Source: Bacilli bacterium
Lineage (GTDB): Bacteria > Bacillota_I > Bacilli_A > RF39 > UBA660
Assembly (NCBI GenBank): GCA_900757295.1
Contig: CAAENH010000012.1
Coordinates: 1-12,492 of the forward strand
Direction: 5' to 3'
Length of the DNA stretch: 12,492 nt
Positions 1 to 7,435 of the stretch are shown here, piece after piece (the first letter of the stretch is position 1; each line of letters opens with the position of its first letter). Both the position numbers and the translations under genes were made by a program. The notes beneath the pieces are model-generated. The model ran no database searches. It saw nothing but the letters and a program-made list of their open reading frames with translations, and was not told the DNA's origin.

Positions 1-1056
1 GTAAAAGAGTTACAATCTAGAAAAGAAATTGAATGTATTGTAACGGTTACTGCTCAACATAGAGAAATGTTGGATCAAGTTATGGATACATTTGAAATTA
101 GGCCAGATTATGATTTAAATATAATGAAACAGGGTCAAACTTTGGGAGATGTTACAACAAGAGCTTTACAAGGCTTAGAAGAAGTAATTAAAGATGTTAA
201 TCCTGATATTGTATTAGTTCATGGAGATACAACTACTACTTTTGCAGGAGCATTGGCAGCTTTTTATAATCAAGTTGCTATTGGCCATGTTGAAGCAGGG
301 CTGAGAACTTATGATAAATATTCACCTTATCCTGAAGAAATGAATAGGCAAATGGTCGGGTGTATGGCTGATATGCATTTTGCACCTACTAAATTGAGTG
401 CTAATAATTTATTGAAAGAGGGTAAAAGTGATAAGAATATTTTTATTACTGGTAACACAGCTATTGATGCGATGAAAACTACAGTTAATAAAAATTATAG
501 TAACGAAATATTTAACTGGATAGGAAATAACAGAATGATATTACTTACTGCACATCGTAGAGAAAATCTAGGAGAACCAATGTATCATATCTTTAAAGCT
601 GTTAGAAGAATTGTGGAAGAATTTGATGATGTAAAAGTTGTATACCCAATTCATATGAATCCTAAGGTTAGGAATATTGCTAATGAAGTTCTTGATGGAT
701 GCGATAAAGTAAAATTAATAGAACCTTTAGAAGTTTTTGACTTTCATAATTTTATAAACAAATCTTATATGATATTAAGTGATAGTGGTGGAATCCAAGA
801 AGAAGCGCCTTCTTTAGGAAAGCCTGTTTTAGTATTAAGAGATACTACAGAAAGGCCGGAAGGGATAAAAGCTGGTACTCTAAAATTGACAGGAACTGAT
901 GAGGAAATAATTTATCAAGAAACAAAAGAATTATTAATTAATAAAGAATCTTATGAAAAAATGAGTCATGCTTCAAATCCTTATGGGGATGGTCATGCTA
1001 GTGAAAGAATTGTAGATGCAATAATAGAAAAATTTTATGATAAAAAAAATATTTAA
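1..1056 (+). CDS. wecB: UDP-N-acetylglucosamine 2-epimerase (non-hydrolysing), 5'-truncated
   Basis: This cytoplasmic enzyme interconverts UDP-GlcNAc and UDP-ManNAc; in Gram-positives (where it is called MnaA) the product feeds wall teichoic acid linkage units or other surface glycans. The frame is open from base 1 and the first visible residues (VKELQSRKEIE) already match the family, so the true start lies about 20 codons upstream of the window; the first in-frame ATG at 67 is internal. In visible numbering (351 residues) I see GDTTTT (75-80, with D76), HVEAGLRT (96-103, E98), PEEMNR (111-116), TAHRREN (183-189, H185), DSGGIQEE (261-268) and RDTTERPE (280-287), the catalytic and nucleotide-binding motifs of the non-hydrolysing family. 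It overlaps the next gene by 20 bases, so it is the upstream member of an envelope-glycan operon. Identification is firm; the direction of use and final polymer are inferred. Confidence 0.96.
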   Translation, partial: VKELQSRKEIECIVTVTAQHREMLDQVMDTFEIRPDYDLNIMKQGQTLGDVTTRALQGLEEVIKDVNPDIVLVHGDTTTTFAGALAAFYNQVAIGHVEAGLRTYDKYSPYPEEMNRQMVGCMADMHFAPTKLSANNLLKEGKSDKNIFITGNTAIDAMKTTVNKNYSNEIFNWIGNNRMILLTAHRRENLGEPMYHIFKAVRRIVEEFDDVKVVYPIHMNPKVRNIANEVLDGCDKVKLIEPLEVFDFHNFINKSYMILSDSGGIQEEAPSLGKPVLVLRDTTERPEGIKAGTLKLTGTDEEIIYQETKELLINKESYEKMSHASNPYGDGHASERIVDAIIEKFYDKKNI

Positions 1057-3244
1057 TTCAAAAGCATTTTTTGCATTTTTACTTTCACTTTTGTTAGGTT
1101 CAATTATTATAATTCCTAATTTAATTTTTGGTAAAGGAATTTTTACTTTATCAGGTGATTTTAATTTTCAACAAATACCTTTTAATACGATGATAAATAA
1201 ATTTATTAAAACTGGAAATTTTTTTTGGACATGGCAAAATGAATTAGGTAGTAATTTTATTGGCACCTTCAGTTTTTACAATTTGTTTAGTCCGTTTAAT
1301 ATAATTACATATATTTTTCCTAGTTCCTTTTTTAAATATTTAGTTGGACCAATATATATTTTGAAATATGCTGTTGCAGGTTTAACTTCTTATTTGTTTC
1401 TTAATAGATATGTAAAAAATAAAAATTATGCAATTATTGGTTCCTTACTTTATGCATTTTCTGGTTTTCAATTGACAAATACTCTTTTTTATCATTTTCA
1501 TGATGTAGTAGCTTTTTTTCCACTTATTTTATTTACTTTAGATAATTATATGTACGATAATAAAAAATTTGGATTTTCGTTAGCTATTGCTTTAAATGCA
1601 ATAACTAATTGGTTCTTTTTTATTGGTATGGTGGTTTTTACAGTTTTATATTTTGCTGTTAAATTAATTTTTAAGGAATATAAAATAAATTTAATGAAAT
1701 TTATTCACTTAGTATTAGAAAGTTTTTGTGGAGTTTTAATTGCTGCAATTGTTTTAATCCCATCGGTTTTGTTTACACTTAATAATCCTAGAATAGATAA
1801 TATTTGGCATCTAAAAGACATGTTTATATATAATGATAAAAGAAATTATTTGGAAATTTTTAGATCTCTAATTTTGCCTAATGGAACTATGAATAATCAT
1901 GGCATTTTTAATGAAAATAATTTTGCAAGTGTAGAATTATATTTACCAGTTGTATCAATTGTTTTGGCAATTGAATATATTTTAAAACAACCAAAAAAAT
2001 GGGATAGTATTTTTACTTTAGTTTTAATTGTTTGTATGTTTGTTCCAGTTTTTAATAGTAGTTTTTTTGCTTTTACAAAAATATTTTATGCAAGATGGTA
2101 TTATATGTTTTCTATTATTTTAAGTTTAATAAGTATAAAAACTTTGGATAGCAATTATAAATTCAATAGATCTATAGGTATAACATTATTTTTAATAGCT
2201 TTAATGTTTTTAACATCATTAGTAATAATGAGAGGGCAGACAATAATTAATAATGAAAGAATTGTAATAATTTTTACCATCTTTTGTTTATTAAATATTG
2301 TGTTTATGAGTTGGGTATCTAAACAAACTGAGCATGTTTTTATTAAATTGTTAATTGCTGTATTTATTTATGTTGGTATATGGGGAAATTATTGTATTTA
2401 TAGATATAAGTTTAATAGTTTTAAAATTGATCAAACATACTCAAAATATTTAAATATTAATAATGATATATCCCTAGATAAATTTATGCGAACTAATAGT
2501 GATGAATTTTGTAATTTTAATTTGGGTTATCTTATTTCTACAAGTAATTTAAAATCCTGGAATTCAAATATAAATACTTCTACTTTTGAGTTTTATAAAA
2601 GCATTGATTATTTGGATAGAGGAGTTGCTACAATAATTAATCCAGCTGAAAAAGAACTTCATGATTTCTTATCTATTGAAACAATTATATCTTGTGGTAA
2701 TAATAATTTAGAAAAATATGGGTATAAATTGAATTATTCTGTAAATGGATATAATTTATATTTAAATCCAAGCGCTAATTCTATGGGTTTTGAAGTGAAT
2801 TCTTATATTTTAGATAAGGATTATAAAAAGTTAAATACTACTAATAAAAGAAAAATTCTTAAAAATACTGTTGTATTAACTAATTCTCAATTGACTAAAT
2901 ATGGAAAATATATAAATCCCAAAAAGTCTTATATTAGTAATAATTATCAATTTAAAGATAATGGTTTTGAATCTCATATTATTAGTTCTAATGACACGTT
3001 TGCTGTATTTACAATACCATATGATAGTGGTTGGAAAGTTTTTAATAATAATAAGCAAATTACTATAAACAATGTAGATAATGGTTTTATTGGAATAAAA
3101 ATAAATAAGGGTAAAAATAATATAAAATTTATTTATAAAACTCCTGGATTACGTATTGGTATGTTCTTATCTTTTTTAGGAGTTATAGAATTTTTAATAT
3201 TATTAATATTTAATAATAGGTGGAGAGTTTATGAAAAAGAATGA
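1037..3244 (+). CDS. yfhO: YfhO-family multi-pass membrane glycosyltransferase (GT-C type)
   Basis: A 735-residue integral membrane protein of the YfhO family. In Bacillus subtilis YfhO works with the GT2 enzyme CsbB: CsbB makes undecaprenyl-phosphate-sugar and YfhO transfers the sugar to lipoteichoic acid outside the membrane. Roughly a dozen hydrophobic segments lie between residues 9 and about 452, followed by a large extracytoplasmic region and a last membrane segment at about 708-725. Family-like stretches are GDFNFQQIPF (40-49, with an acidic residue in the first outer loop as in GT-C enzymes), GSNFIGTFSFYN (71-82), FHDVVAFFP (154-162), ARWYYMF, and near the end PYDSGWKVF (661-669). The ATG at 1037 lies inside wecB and has no clear Shine-Dalgarno sequence, so translation is probably coupled to wecB. 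The 3' end overlaps the following GT2 gene by 14 bases. The stop is TGA. The protein is very rich in N, K, I, F and Y. The family is confident; the acceptor polymer is unknown. Confidence 0.88.
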   Translation: MIKKIFNSKAFFAFLLSLLLGSIIIIPNLIFGKGIFTLSGDFNFQQIPFNTMINKFIKTGNFFWTWQNELGSNFIGTFSFYNLFSPFNIITYIFPSSFFKYLVGPIYILKYAVAGLTSYLFLNRYVKNKNYAIIGSLLYAFSGFQLTNTLFYHFHDVVAFFPLILFTLDNYMYDNKKFGFSLAIALNAITNWFFFIGMVVFTVLYFAVKLIFKEYKINLMKFIHLVLESFCGVLIAAIVLIPSVLFTLNNPRIDNIWHLKDMFIYNDKRNYLEIFRSLILPNGTMNNHGIFNENNFASVELYLPVVSIVLAIEYILKQPKKWDSIFTLVLIVCMFVPVFNSSFFAFTKIFYARWYYMFSIILSLISIKTLDSNYKFNRSIGITLFLIALMFLTSLVIMRGQTIINNERIVIIFTIFCLLNIVFMSWVSKQTEHVFIKLLIAVFIYVGIWGNYCIYRYKFNSFKIDQTYSKYLNINNDISLDKFMRTNSDEFCNFNLGYLISTSNLKSWNSNINTSTFEFYKSIDYLDRGVATIINPAEKELHDFLSIETIISCGNNNLEKYGYKLNYSVNGYNLYLNPSANSMGFEVNSYILDKDYKKLNTTNKRKILKNTVVLTNSQLTKYGKYINPKKSYISNNYQFKDNGFESHIISSNDTFAVFTIPYDSGWKVFNNNKQITINNVDNGFIGIKINKGKNNIKFIYKTPGLRIGMFLSFLGVIEFLILLIFNNRWRVYEKE

Positions 3245-4193
3245 AATCTTATATATTGTAGTACCTTGTTATAATGAAGAAGAAGTATTAACAGAAACTA
3301 CTAAAAGATTAAAAATAAAATTAAATAATTTAATAAAAAAGCAAATTATTAGTAAAGATAGTAAAGTTATGTATGTTAATGATGGTTCAAAAGACAAAAC
3401 TTGGAATATGATACAAGAAATACATAATAAAGAAAAACTTTTTACTGGCATTTCTTTATCAAGAAATAGAGGTCATCAAAACGCATTGTTGGCTGGATTA
3501 ATGACAGCTAAGAATTATGCTGATGTCGTTATTAGTATGGATGCTGACTTACAGGATGATATAGATGCAATAGATAACATGCTTGATAAATATTATAATG
3601 GCTGTGAAGTAGTTTATGGTGTTAGAAGTGCAAGAAAAACTGATACATGGTTTAAAAAAAGCACTGCTGAAGGATTTTATAAATTTATGAAAGCCATGGG
3701 TGTAGATATTGTTTATAATCATGCAGATTATAGGCTGGCTAGTAAAAGAGTATTAGAAGAATTAGAAAATTATCAAGAAGTAAATTTATTTTTACGAGGA
3801 ATGTTTCCTTTAATAGGATTTAAAAGTGATGTTGTTTATTATGAAAGAAATGAAAGATTTGCTGGTGAATCGAAATATCCTTTAAAAAAGATGCTTAATT
3901 TTGCATGGGATGGTATAACTTCGTTTAGTGTAAAACCTATAAGGTTAGTATTAAATGTTGGACTTATAATGTTCATTATAAGTATAATAGTACTATTATA
4001 CTGTATAATAATTAAATTATTAGGTCATGCTGTAGCTGGTTGGACTTTCATTGTGTGTTCTATTTGGATTGTCGGTGCTGTTCAAATGTTAGCTATTGGA
4101 TTAATCGGGGAATATATTGGAAAAATTTATAGTGAAACAAAGGCTAGACCAAGATATATAATTTCATGTAATTTGAATGAAGAAAGTAAGTAA
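3231..4193 (+). CDS. GT2 polyprenyl-phosphate glycosyltransferase (DPM1/CsbB/GtrB-like)
   Basis: A membrane-anchored family 2 glycosyltransferase of 320 residues, expected to move a sugar from a nucleotide donor onto undecaprenyl phosphate at the inner membrane face. Motifs: VPCYNEEE (11-18), VNDGSKDKT (49-57), MDADLQDD (103-110, with the metal-binding DAD), ADYRLAS (165-171), then two C-terminal membrane segments at about 236-262 and 268-292, and the family tail GEYIGKIYSETKARP (293-307). The start is ATG 3231, preceded by a strong AGGTGGAG at 3218-3225. It overlaps yfhO by 14 bases, the pairing expected for the lipid-sugar synthase serving YfhO. A terminator hairpin overlaps its stop codon. 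The sugar is not readable from sequence; wecB upstream hints at a HexNAc, but that is a guess. Confidence 0.92.
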   Translation: MKKNEILYIVVPCYNEEEVLTETTKRLKIKLNNLIKKQIISKDSKVMYVNDGSKDKTWNMIQEIHNKEKLFTGISLSRNRGHQNALLAGLMTAKNYADVVISMDADLQDDIDAIDNMLDKYYNGCEVVYGVRSARKTDTWFKKSTAEGFYKFMKAMGVDIVYNHADYRLASKRVLEELENYQEVNLFLRGMFPLIGFKSDVVYYERNERFAGESKYPLKKMLNFAWDGITSFSVKPIRLVLNVGLIMFIISIIVLLYCIIIKLLGHAVAGWTFIVCSIWIVGAVQMLAIGLIGEYIGKIYSETKARPRYIISCNLNEESK

Positions 4194-4213
4194 GCTTATT
4201 TTGCTTACTTTTT
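4188..4213 (+). terminator. Rho-independent terminator of the wecB-yfhO-GT2 operon
   Basis: A perfect 8-bp stem AAGTAAGC (4188-4195) / GCTTACTT (4203-4210) with a 7-base loop runs into TTTTT (4209-4213). The stop codon (4191-4193) is inside the left arm. Confidence 0.8.
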
Positions 4214-4215
4214 AA

Positions 4216-4244
4216 TTGCTCAAATAAAAAAACTATTTTATAAT
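4216..4244 (+). promoter_or_regulatory. Sigma-A-type promoter of the second GT2 gene
   Basis: TTGCTC (4216-4221, weak -35), a 17-base spacer, then a perfect TATAAT (4239-4244). A start near 4251 would leave a leader of only about 16 bases, just holding the ribosome site GAGGAG (4254-4259). The promoter begins 3 bases after the preceding terminator. Confidence 0.7.
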
Positions 4245-4266
4245 ATATGGAAAGAGGAGCAATTTT

Positions 4267-5220
4267 ATGAAAGCAAGAAAAGAACTATTAACAGTTATTG
4301 TACCATGTTATAACGAGGAACAAGCATTACCTTATTTTTATAAAGAAATTATAAAAATACCAGAAAAAATGAAGCAATTAGATTTTGAATTTCTTTTTGT
4401 AAATGATGGAAGCAAGGATAATACTTTGAATGAATTAAGATTACTTGCTCAAAAAGATGATAGAGTCAGATATATATCTTTTTCGAGAAATTTTGGCAAA
4501 GAAGCAGCAATGCTAGCAGGTTTGGAAAATGCTAAAGGGGACTATGTAACGCTAATGGATTGTGATTTACAAGATCCACCTGCAATGTTACCAGAAATGT
4601 TCAATATTATAAAAAAAGATAGATATGATTGTGTAGGTACTAGAAGAGTAACTAGGAAAGGTGAGCCTCCTATAAGAAGTTTCTTTGCAAGAATGTTTTA
4701 TAAAATAATCAATAAGATGTCTAAAGTTGAAATGGTTGATGGAGCAAGAGATTACAGACTAATGACTAGGCAAATGGTTGATGCTATTATATCTTTAAGA
4801 GAATATAATAGATATTCAAAAGGATTATTTAGTTTTGTTGGATTTGAAACTAAATGGTTAGAGTACGAAAATGTTGAAAGAGTTGCCGGAGAAACAAAAT
4901 GGTCATTTTGGAAATTATTTAAGTATGCAATAGAAGGTATTGTGGCATTTACTACTCTTCCTTTAACGATTGCTACTGTTTTAGGAATTCTATTCTTTAT
5001 AATAGCTTTTATATTCATAATTGTTATATTAATTAAAACTTTAATGTTTGGTGATCCTGTTTCTGGATGGCCTTCTCTTGCTTGTATAATATTATTTTGT
5101 TCTGGAATTCAATTATTTTGTTTGGGAATTATGGGAGAATATTTATCTAAGACGTATTTAGAAAGTAAAAAAAGACCTATTTATATTATTAAAGAAACGG
5201 AAGAAAATATTGAAAAGTAA
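4267..5220 (+). CDS. Second GT2 polyprenyl-phosphate glycosyltransferase (CsbB/GtrB-like)
   Basis: A 317-residue paralogue of the preceding enzyme with the same architecture: VPCYNEEQ (12-19), VNDGSKDNT (45-53), MDCDLQDPP (97-105, with DCD), ARDYRLM (160-166), NRYSKGLFSFVGF (181-193), ETKWSFWKL (209-217), two C-terminal membrane segments (about 231-256 and 268-290) and the tail GEYLSKTYLESKKRP (290-304). The middle region (RDYRLM, RYSKGLF, KWSF) resembles B. subtilis CsbB as I remember it more closely than the yfhO-linked copy does. It is expected to load a sugar onto undecaprenyl phosphate on the cytoplasmic side. ATG 4267 follows GAGGAG by 7 bases. It is transcribed alone, with its own promoter and terminator, and no second GT-C partner or GtcA-like flippase is visible nearby, so its partner is either YfhO or lies elsewhere. 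Confidence 0.92.
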   Translation: MKARKELLTVIVPCYNEEQALPYFYKEIIKIPEKMKQLDFEFLFVNDGSKDNTLNELRLLAQKDDRVRYISFSRNFGKEAAMLAGLENAKGDYVTLMDCDLQDPPAMLPEMFNIIKKDRYDCVGTRRVTRKGEPPIRSFFARMFYKIINKMSKVEMVDGARDYRLMTRQMVDAIISLREYNRYSKGLFSFVGFETKWLEYENVERVAGETKWSFWKLFKYAIEGIVAFTTLPLTIATVLGILFFIIAFIFIIVILIKTLMFGDPVSGWPSLACIILFCSGIQLFCLGIMGEYLSKTYLESKKRPIYIIKETEENIEK

Positions 5221-5249
5221 TCTTATTAAAGATTATTTTTTTTTTTTTT
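5218..5249 (+). terminator. Rho-independent terminator of the second GT2 gene
   Basis: Perfect 7-bp stem TAATCTT (5218-5224) / AAGATTA (5229-5235), 4-base loop, then 14 consecutive T (5236-5249). The left arm begins exactly at the stop codon. Confidence 0.88.
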
Positions 5250-5381
5250 GAAAAAAACAATATAAATTAATTTTAACATGTAGTTTTTAGTATATGATAT
5301 GTTATTCTTGAACTAAGAAGTAAAATATTAATTTTAAATAAATAATTTACGGATTATATGTGTAAAGCGTATTTCTAAAAA

Positions 5382-5409
5382 TTGAAATCGGGGGGGGGTA
5401 TGCTATAAT
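5382..5409 (+). promoter_or_regulatory. Extended -10 promoter with a G9 tract in its spacer
   Basis: TTGAAA (5382-5387, 5 of 6 to consensus), a 16-base spacer, then TATAAT (5404-5409), preceded by the extended -10 element TATGC (5399-5403). Nine G at 5390-5398 fill most of the spacer. One added G would give the optimal 17-base spacing. Transcription should start near 5416, giving a leader of about 15 bases with the ribosome site AAAGGAG (5418-5424). The upstream stretch 5250-5381 is AT-rich and I see no gene or clear structure in it. Confidence 0.78.
5390..5398 (+). repeat. Homopolymeric G9 tract (candidate slippage site)
   Basis: Nine consecutive G between the -35 and -10 elements. The longest other G or C runs I see in this AT-rich window are four bases. 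Tracts of this length are classic sites of slipped-strand length variation. Confidence 0.95.
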
Positions 5410-5430
5410 GAGATTGGAAAGGAGTTTGCT

Positions 5431-6261
5431 ATGGAAGGCAAGAAAAATAAAGGAATCATAATTATACTTATTGTGTTTATTTTAATATCTGTTTGTTTAG
5501 GAGGATATATAGTTGTTGATAAATATACTAATAAAAATAACAGTAGAAATACAACTAATACAACTTTAGATAAAAAGAATTCAAACAGTGATAAATTACA
5601 ATCAACAAAATCTATTGAAAATATTACTTTTTACGAAGCTGATGAAGCAACACAATTGATAAATGGTATACTATCTCAAAAAAGTAGTTTAAGTGATTTA
5701 AACAATAAAGAATTGTTATATTATGCTTTTGAGTATATGATTGGTAATAGATTTAATGGTAAGTATGTAACTTCATTTACAAAAAGTGATTTAGAAGATG
5801 CTTTTAAATCTAGTCCTTTAGGAAATTTGAATATCAGTTGTGATGATATTTATAATTTAGGTAATATTAAATTATATAATTACGATTCAACATCTCAAAA
5901 TTTCTCTTCAAATAGTGGTGAAGGTACAGATGGAAATGGTGGGCTATCATTTATTTATATAAATTATGATTTTTATCAAAAAGATGATAAATATTATTTA
6001 GAAAACTATGGTGTTTATAATCAATATAATAGTATTGGCCCTAATGATAGTGAGTATTATGGTAAATATAGTGATATAAAATCTAACAATATTTTATTTA
6101 AAAATCCATATGAATTAGGATCTGAGGCTGGAAATTCATTTGATGCTAAAGAAGAAATAAGAAATAATTTTGATAATTATAAAACAAAAATGACAAAAAT
6201 CACTTATATATTTAGTAAATCTAATGATCAACTTAGATTAGTAGATTTTAAAGCTGAATAA
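5431..6261 (+). CDS. Single-pass membrane-anchored extracellular protein of unknown function
   Basis: I do not recognise this 276-residue protein. It begins with a short charged stretch (MEGKKNKG), one hydrophobic segment at about 9-29, then a hydrophilic low-complexity linker rich in N, T, S and K (about 31-60), and an N/D/Y/S-rich remainder of about 215 residues, predicted outside the cell with an N-in orientation. The C-terminal part ends in a short strand-like LRLVDFK. There is no usable lipobox (the only nearby Cys is C22 in ISVC), so it is anchored by an uncleaved signal or membrane helix. ATG 5431 follows AAAGGAG by 6 bases. It is monocistronic between two terminators. Its promoter carries the G9 tract, suggesting on/off or graded expression. 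The setting among envelope-glycan genes fits a surface role, but no activity can be assigned. Confidence 0.85.
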   Translation: MEGKKNKGIIIILIVFILISVCLGGYIVVDKYTNKNNSRNTTNTTLDKKNSNSDKLQSTKSIENITFYEADEATQLINGILSQKSSLSDLNNKELLYYAFEYMIGNRFNGKYVTSFTKSDLEDAFKSSPLGNLNISCDDIYNLGNIKLYNYDSTSQNFSSNSGEGTDGNGGLSFIYINYDFYQKDDKYYLENYGVYNQYNSIGPNDSEYYGKYSDIKSNNILFKNPYELGSEAGNSFDAKEEIRNNFDNYKTKMTKITYIFSKSNDQLRLVDFKAE

Positions 6262-6296
6262 AAAAATGTAGTTTAGTTATTAAATTACATTTTTTT
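6261..6296 (+). terminator. Rho-independent terminator after the surface-protein gene
   Basis: A 15-bp stem: AAAAAATGTA (6261-6270) with TACATTTTTT (6286-6295), extended inward by one G-T wobble and four further pairs, 5-base loop (6276-6280). The T-rich right arm doubles as the U tract. The last base of the stop codon is the first base of the stem. Confidence 0.82.
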
Positions 6297-6299
6297 ATG

Positions 6300-6328
6300 T
6301 TAACTTTTTTATAAAAGTGTGAGATAAT
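6300..6328 (+). promoter_or_regulatory. Extended -10 promoter of rmlB
   Basis: TTAACT (6300-6305, 4 of 6), 17-base spacer, GATAAT (6323-6328, 5 of 6), with the extended -10 element TGTGA at 6318-6322. It starts only 4 bases after the preceding terminator. Confidence 0.62.
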
Positions 6329-6344
6329 TTATAGAGAAAATTAT

Positions 6345-6350
6345 GGAGTG
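6345..6350 (+). promoter_or_regulatory. Ribosome binding site deciding the rmlB start
   Basis: GGAGTG sits 6 bases before ATG 6357. The upstream GTG (6348) overlaps it and would have no Shine-Dalgarno sequence of its own, so the shorter protein beginning MSKFLVTGG is preferred. Confidence 0.75.
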
Positions 6351-6356
6351 ATTTTT

Positions 6357-7367
6357 ATGAGTAAATTCTTAGTAACTGGTGGTGCAGGATTTATTGGAAG
6401 CAATTTTCTTCATTATGCCGTATCTAAATATCCAAATGATCAATTTGTTTGTTTAGATGCTTTAACTTATGCCGGTAATTTTAATAACATAAAAAGTTTA
6501 ACCAAAAATGATAATTTTAAATTTGTTAAAGGTAACATTACTGATAAGAACATGATAGATAATTTATTTAATGAAGAAAAGTTTGATTATGTAATAAATT
6601 TTGCTGCTGAGACTCATGTTGATAATTCATTTGATAATGCTGATTTATTTTTGAAAACTAATATATTAGGAACGCAAGTTTTATTAGATGCTTCTTTAAA
6701 ATATAATGTTAAAAAATATCATCAAATATCTACTGATGAAGTTTATGGAGATATGCCTATAGAATCAACTGAATTATTTACTGAAAATTCAATGATAAAG
6801 CCTTCTAACCCTTATTCAGCAGCTAAAGCTAGTGCTGATTTATTGGTTTTGTCCTATTATATAACTCATAAATTACCAGTAACTATTTCAAGGTGTTCAA
6901 ATAATTATGGACCTCATCAATATCCTGAAAAGCTTATACCTGTTATCATAAGTAATGCTTTAATGGATAAACCTATTCCAATACATGGTAATGGTCTAAA
7001 TGTAAGAGATTGGATTAATGTTAAAGATCATATTAGTGGTATAGATTTAGTTGTAAGAAAAGGAAAAGCTGGAGAAGTTTACAATTTTGGCGGTCATGCA
7101 GAAAGATCTAATATAGAAATAGCTAAAATTATTTTGAATTATTTAAATAAGCCTCTATCATTAATTAATTATGTAAGTAATCGGCCTGGTAATGATTTAA
7201 GATATGCTATGGATTCTTCTAAAGTAGAAAAAGAATTAGGATGGCAAATAAGATGCAACTTTGAAGATGGAATAAAAGAAACTATAGATTGGTATGTTAA
7301 CAATAAGAAGTGGATTGAAGATATTATATCTGGGGAATATTTAAACAGCTATAATAAAGAAAATTAA
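6357..7367 (+). CDS. rmlB: dTDP-glucose 4,6-dehydratase
   Basis: RmlB is the second enzyme of dTDP-L-rhamnose synthesis: an NAD-dependent cytoplasmic short-chain dehydrogenase-type enzyme turning dTDP-glucose into dTDP-4-keto-6-deoxyglucose. The 336-residue product has the NAD-binding GGAGFIG (8-14), NFAAETHVDNS (81-91), the catalytic STDEVYGD (125-132, with T126, D127, E128), YSAAK (153-157, Y153 and K157), SNNYGPHQYPEKLIP, and RPGNDLRYAMD near the end. All catalytic residues are present and length is normal. A longer frame could start at GTG 6348, but GGAGTG (6345-6350) is the ribosome site for ATG 6357 (6-base spacing), so the GTG is part of that site. No rmlA, rmlC or rmlD is in the window. 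The keto-sugar could also feed other deoxysugars. Confidence 0.95.
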   Translation: MSKFLVTGGAGFIGSNFLHYAVSKYPNDQFVCLDALTYAGNFNNIKSLTKNDNFKFVKGNITDKNMIDNLFNEEKFDYVINFAAETHVDNSFDNADLFLKTNILGTQVLLDASLKYNVKKYHQISTDEVYGDMPIESTELFTENSMIKPSNPYSAAKASADLLVLSYYITHKLPVTISRCSNNYGPHQYPEKLIPVIISNALMDKPIPIHGNGLNVRDWINVKDHISGIDLVVRKGKAGEVYNFGGHAERSNIEIAKIILNYLNKPLSLINYVSNRPGNDLRYAMDSSKVEKELGWQIRCNFEDGIKETIDWYVNNKKWIEDIISGEYLNSYNKEN

Positions 7368-7391
7368 AATCAATTTAATATTGATTTTTTT
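7366..7391 (+). terminator. Rho-independent terminator of rmlB
   Basis: Perfect 9-bp stem AAAATCAAT (7366-7374) / ATTGATTTT (7380-7388), 5-base loop, T tract 7385-7391. The left arm includes two bases of the stop codon. Confidence 0.8.
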
Positions 7392-7409
7392 ATTTAAGAA
7401 GAGTATTAT
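7381..7409 (+). promoter_or_regulatory. Promoter of the two-TM protein, overlapping the rmlB terminator
   Basis: TTGATT (7381-7386, 4 of 6), 17-base spacer, TATTAT (7404-7409, 5 of 6). The -35 lies in the right arm of the rmlB terminator, so the same bases serve both. The predicted leader is about 20 bases and holds AAAGGAGG (7422-7429). Confidence 0.6.
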
Positions 7410-7435
7410 ATGTTTACTAAAAAAGGAGGGAGATT

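Noticed and set aside
2876..3058. Minus-strand open frame of 60 codons inside yfhO
   Set aside because: It lies wholly within a well-supported gene, has no ribosome site or family resemblance, and such frames are expected in sequence this AT-rich.
3242..3244. TGA as a tryptophan codon (Mycoplasma-type code)
   Set aside because: No internal TGA occurs in any gene here, tryptophan is TGG, and TGA ends yfhO at a normal family length with the next gene overlapping.
3269..3451. Minus-strand open frame inside the first GT2 gene
   Set aside because: It is a shadow of a clear GT2 coding region with conserved motifs on the plus strand.
4752..5018. Minus-strand open frame of 88 codons inside the second GT2 gene
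   Set aside because: It is antisense to conserved GT2 motifs, has no recognisable product and no start signals.
5236..5249. T14 run as a phase-variation tract
   Set aside because: It is the U tract of a clear terminator and not inside a gene or promoter spacer. Its length may vary without obvious effect.
5488..5499. Lipobox in the surface protein around C22
   Set aside because: ISVC has valine at -1 where small residues are required, so it reads as a membrane helix rather than a lipoprotein signal.
6348..6356. GTG 6348 as the rmlB start
   Set aside because: The GTG is part of the Shine-Dalgarno sequence for ATG 6357, and the family N-terminus begins at the ATG.
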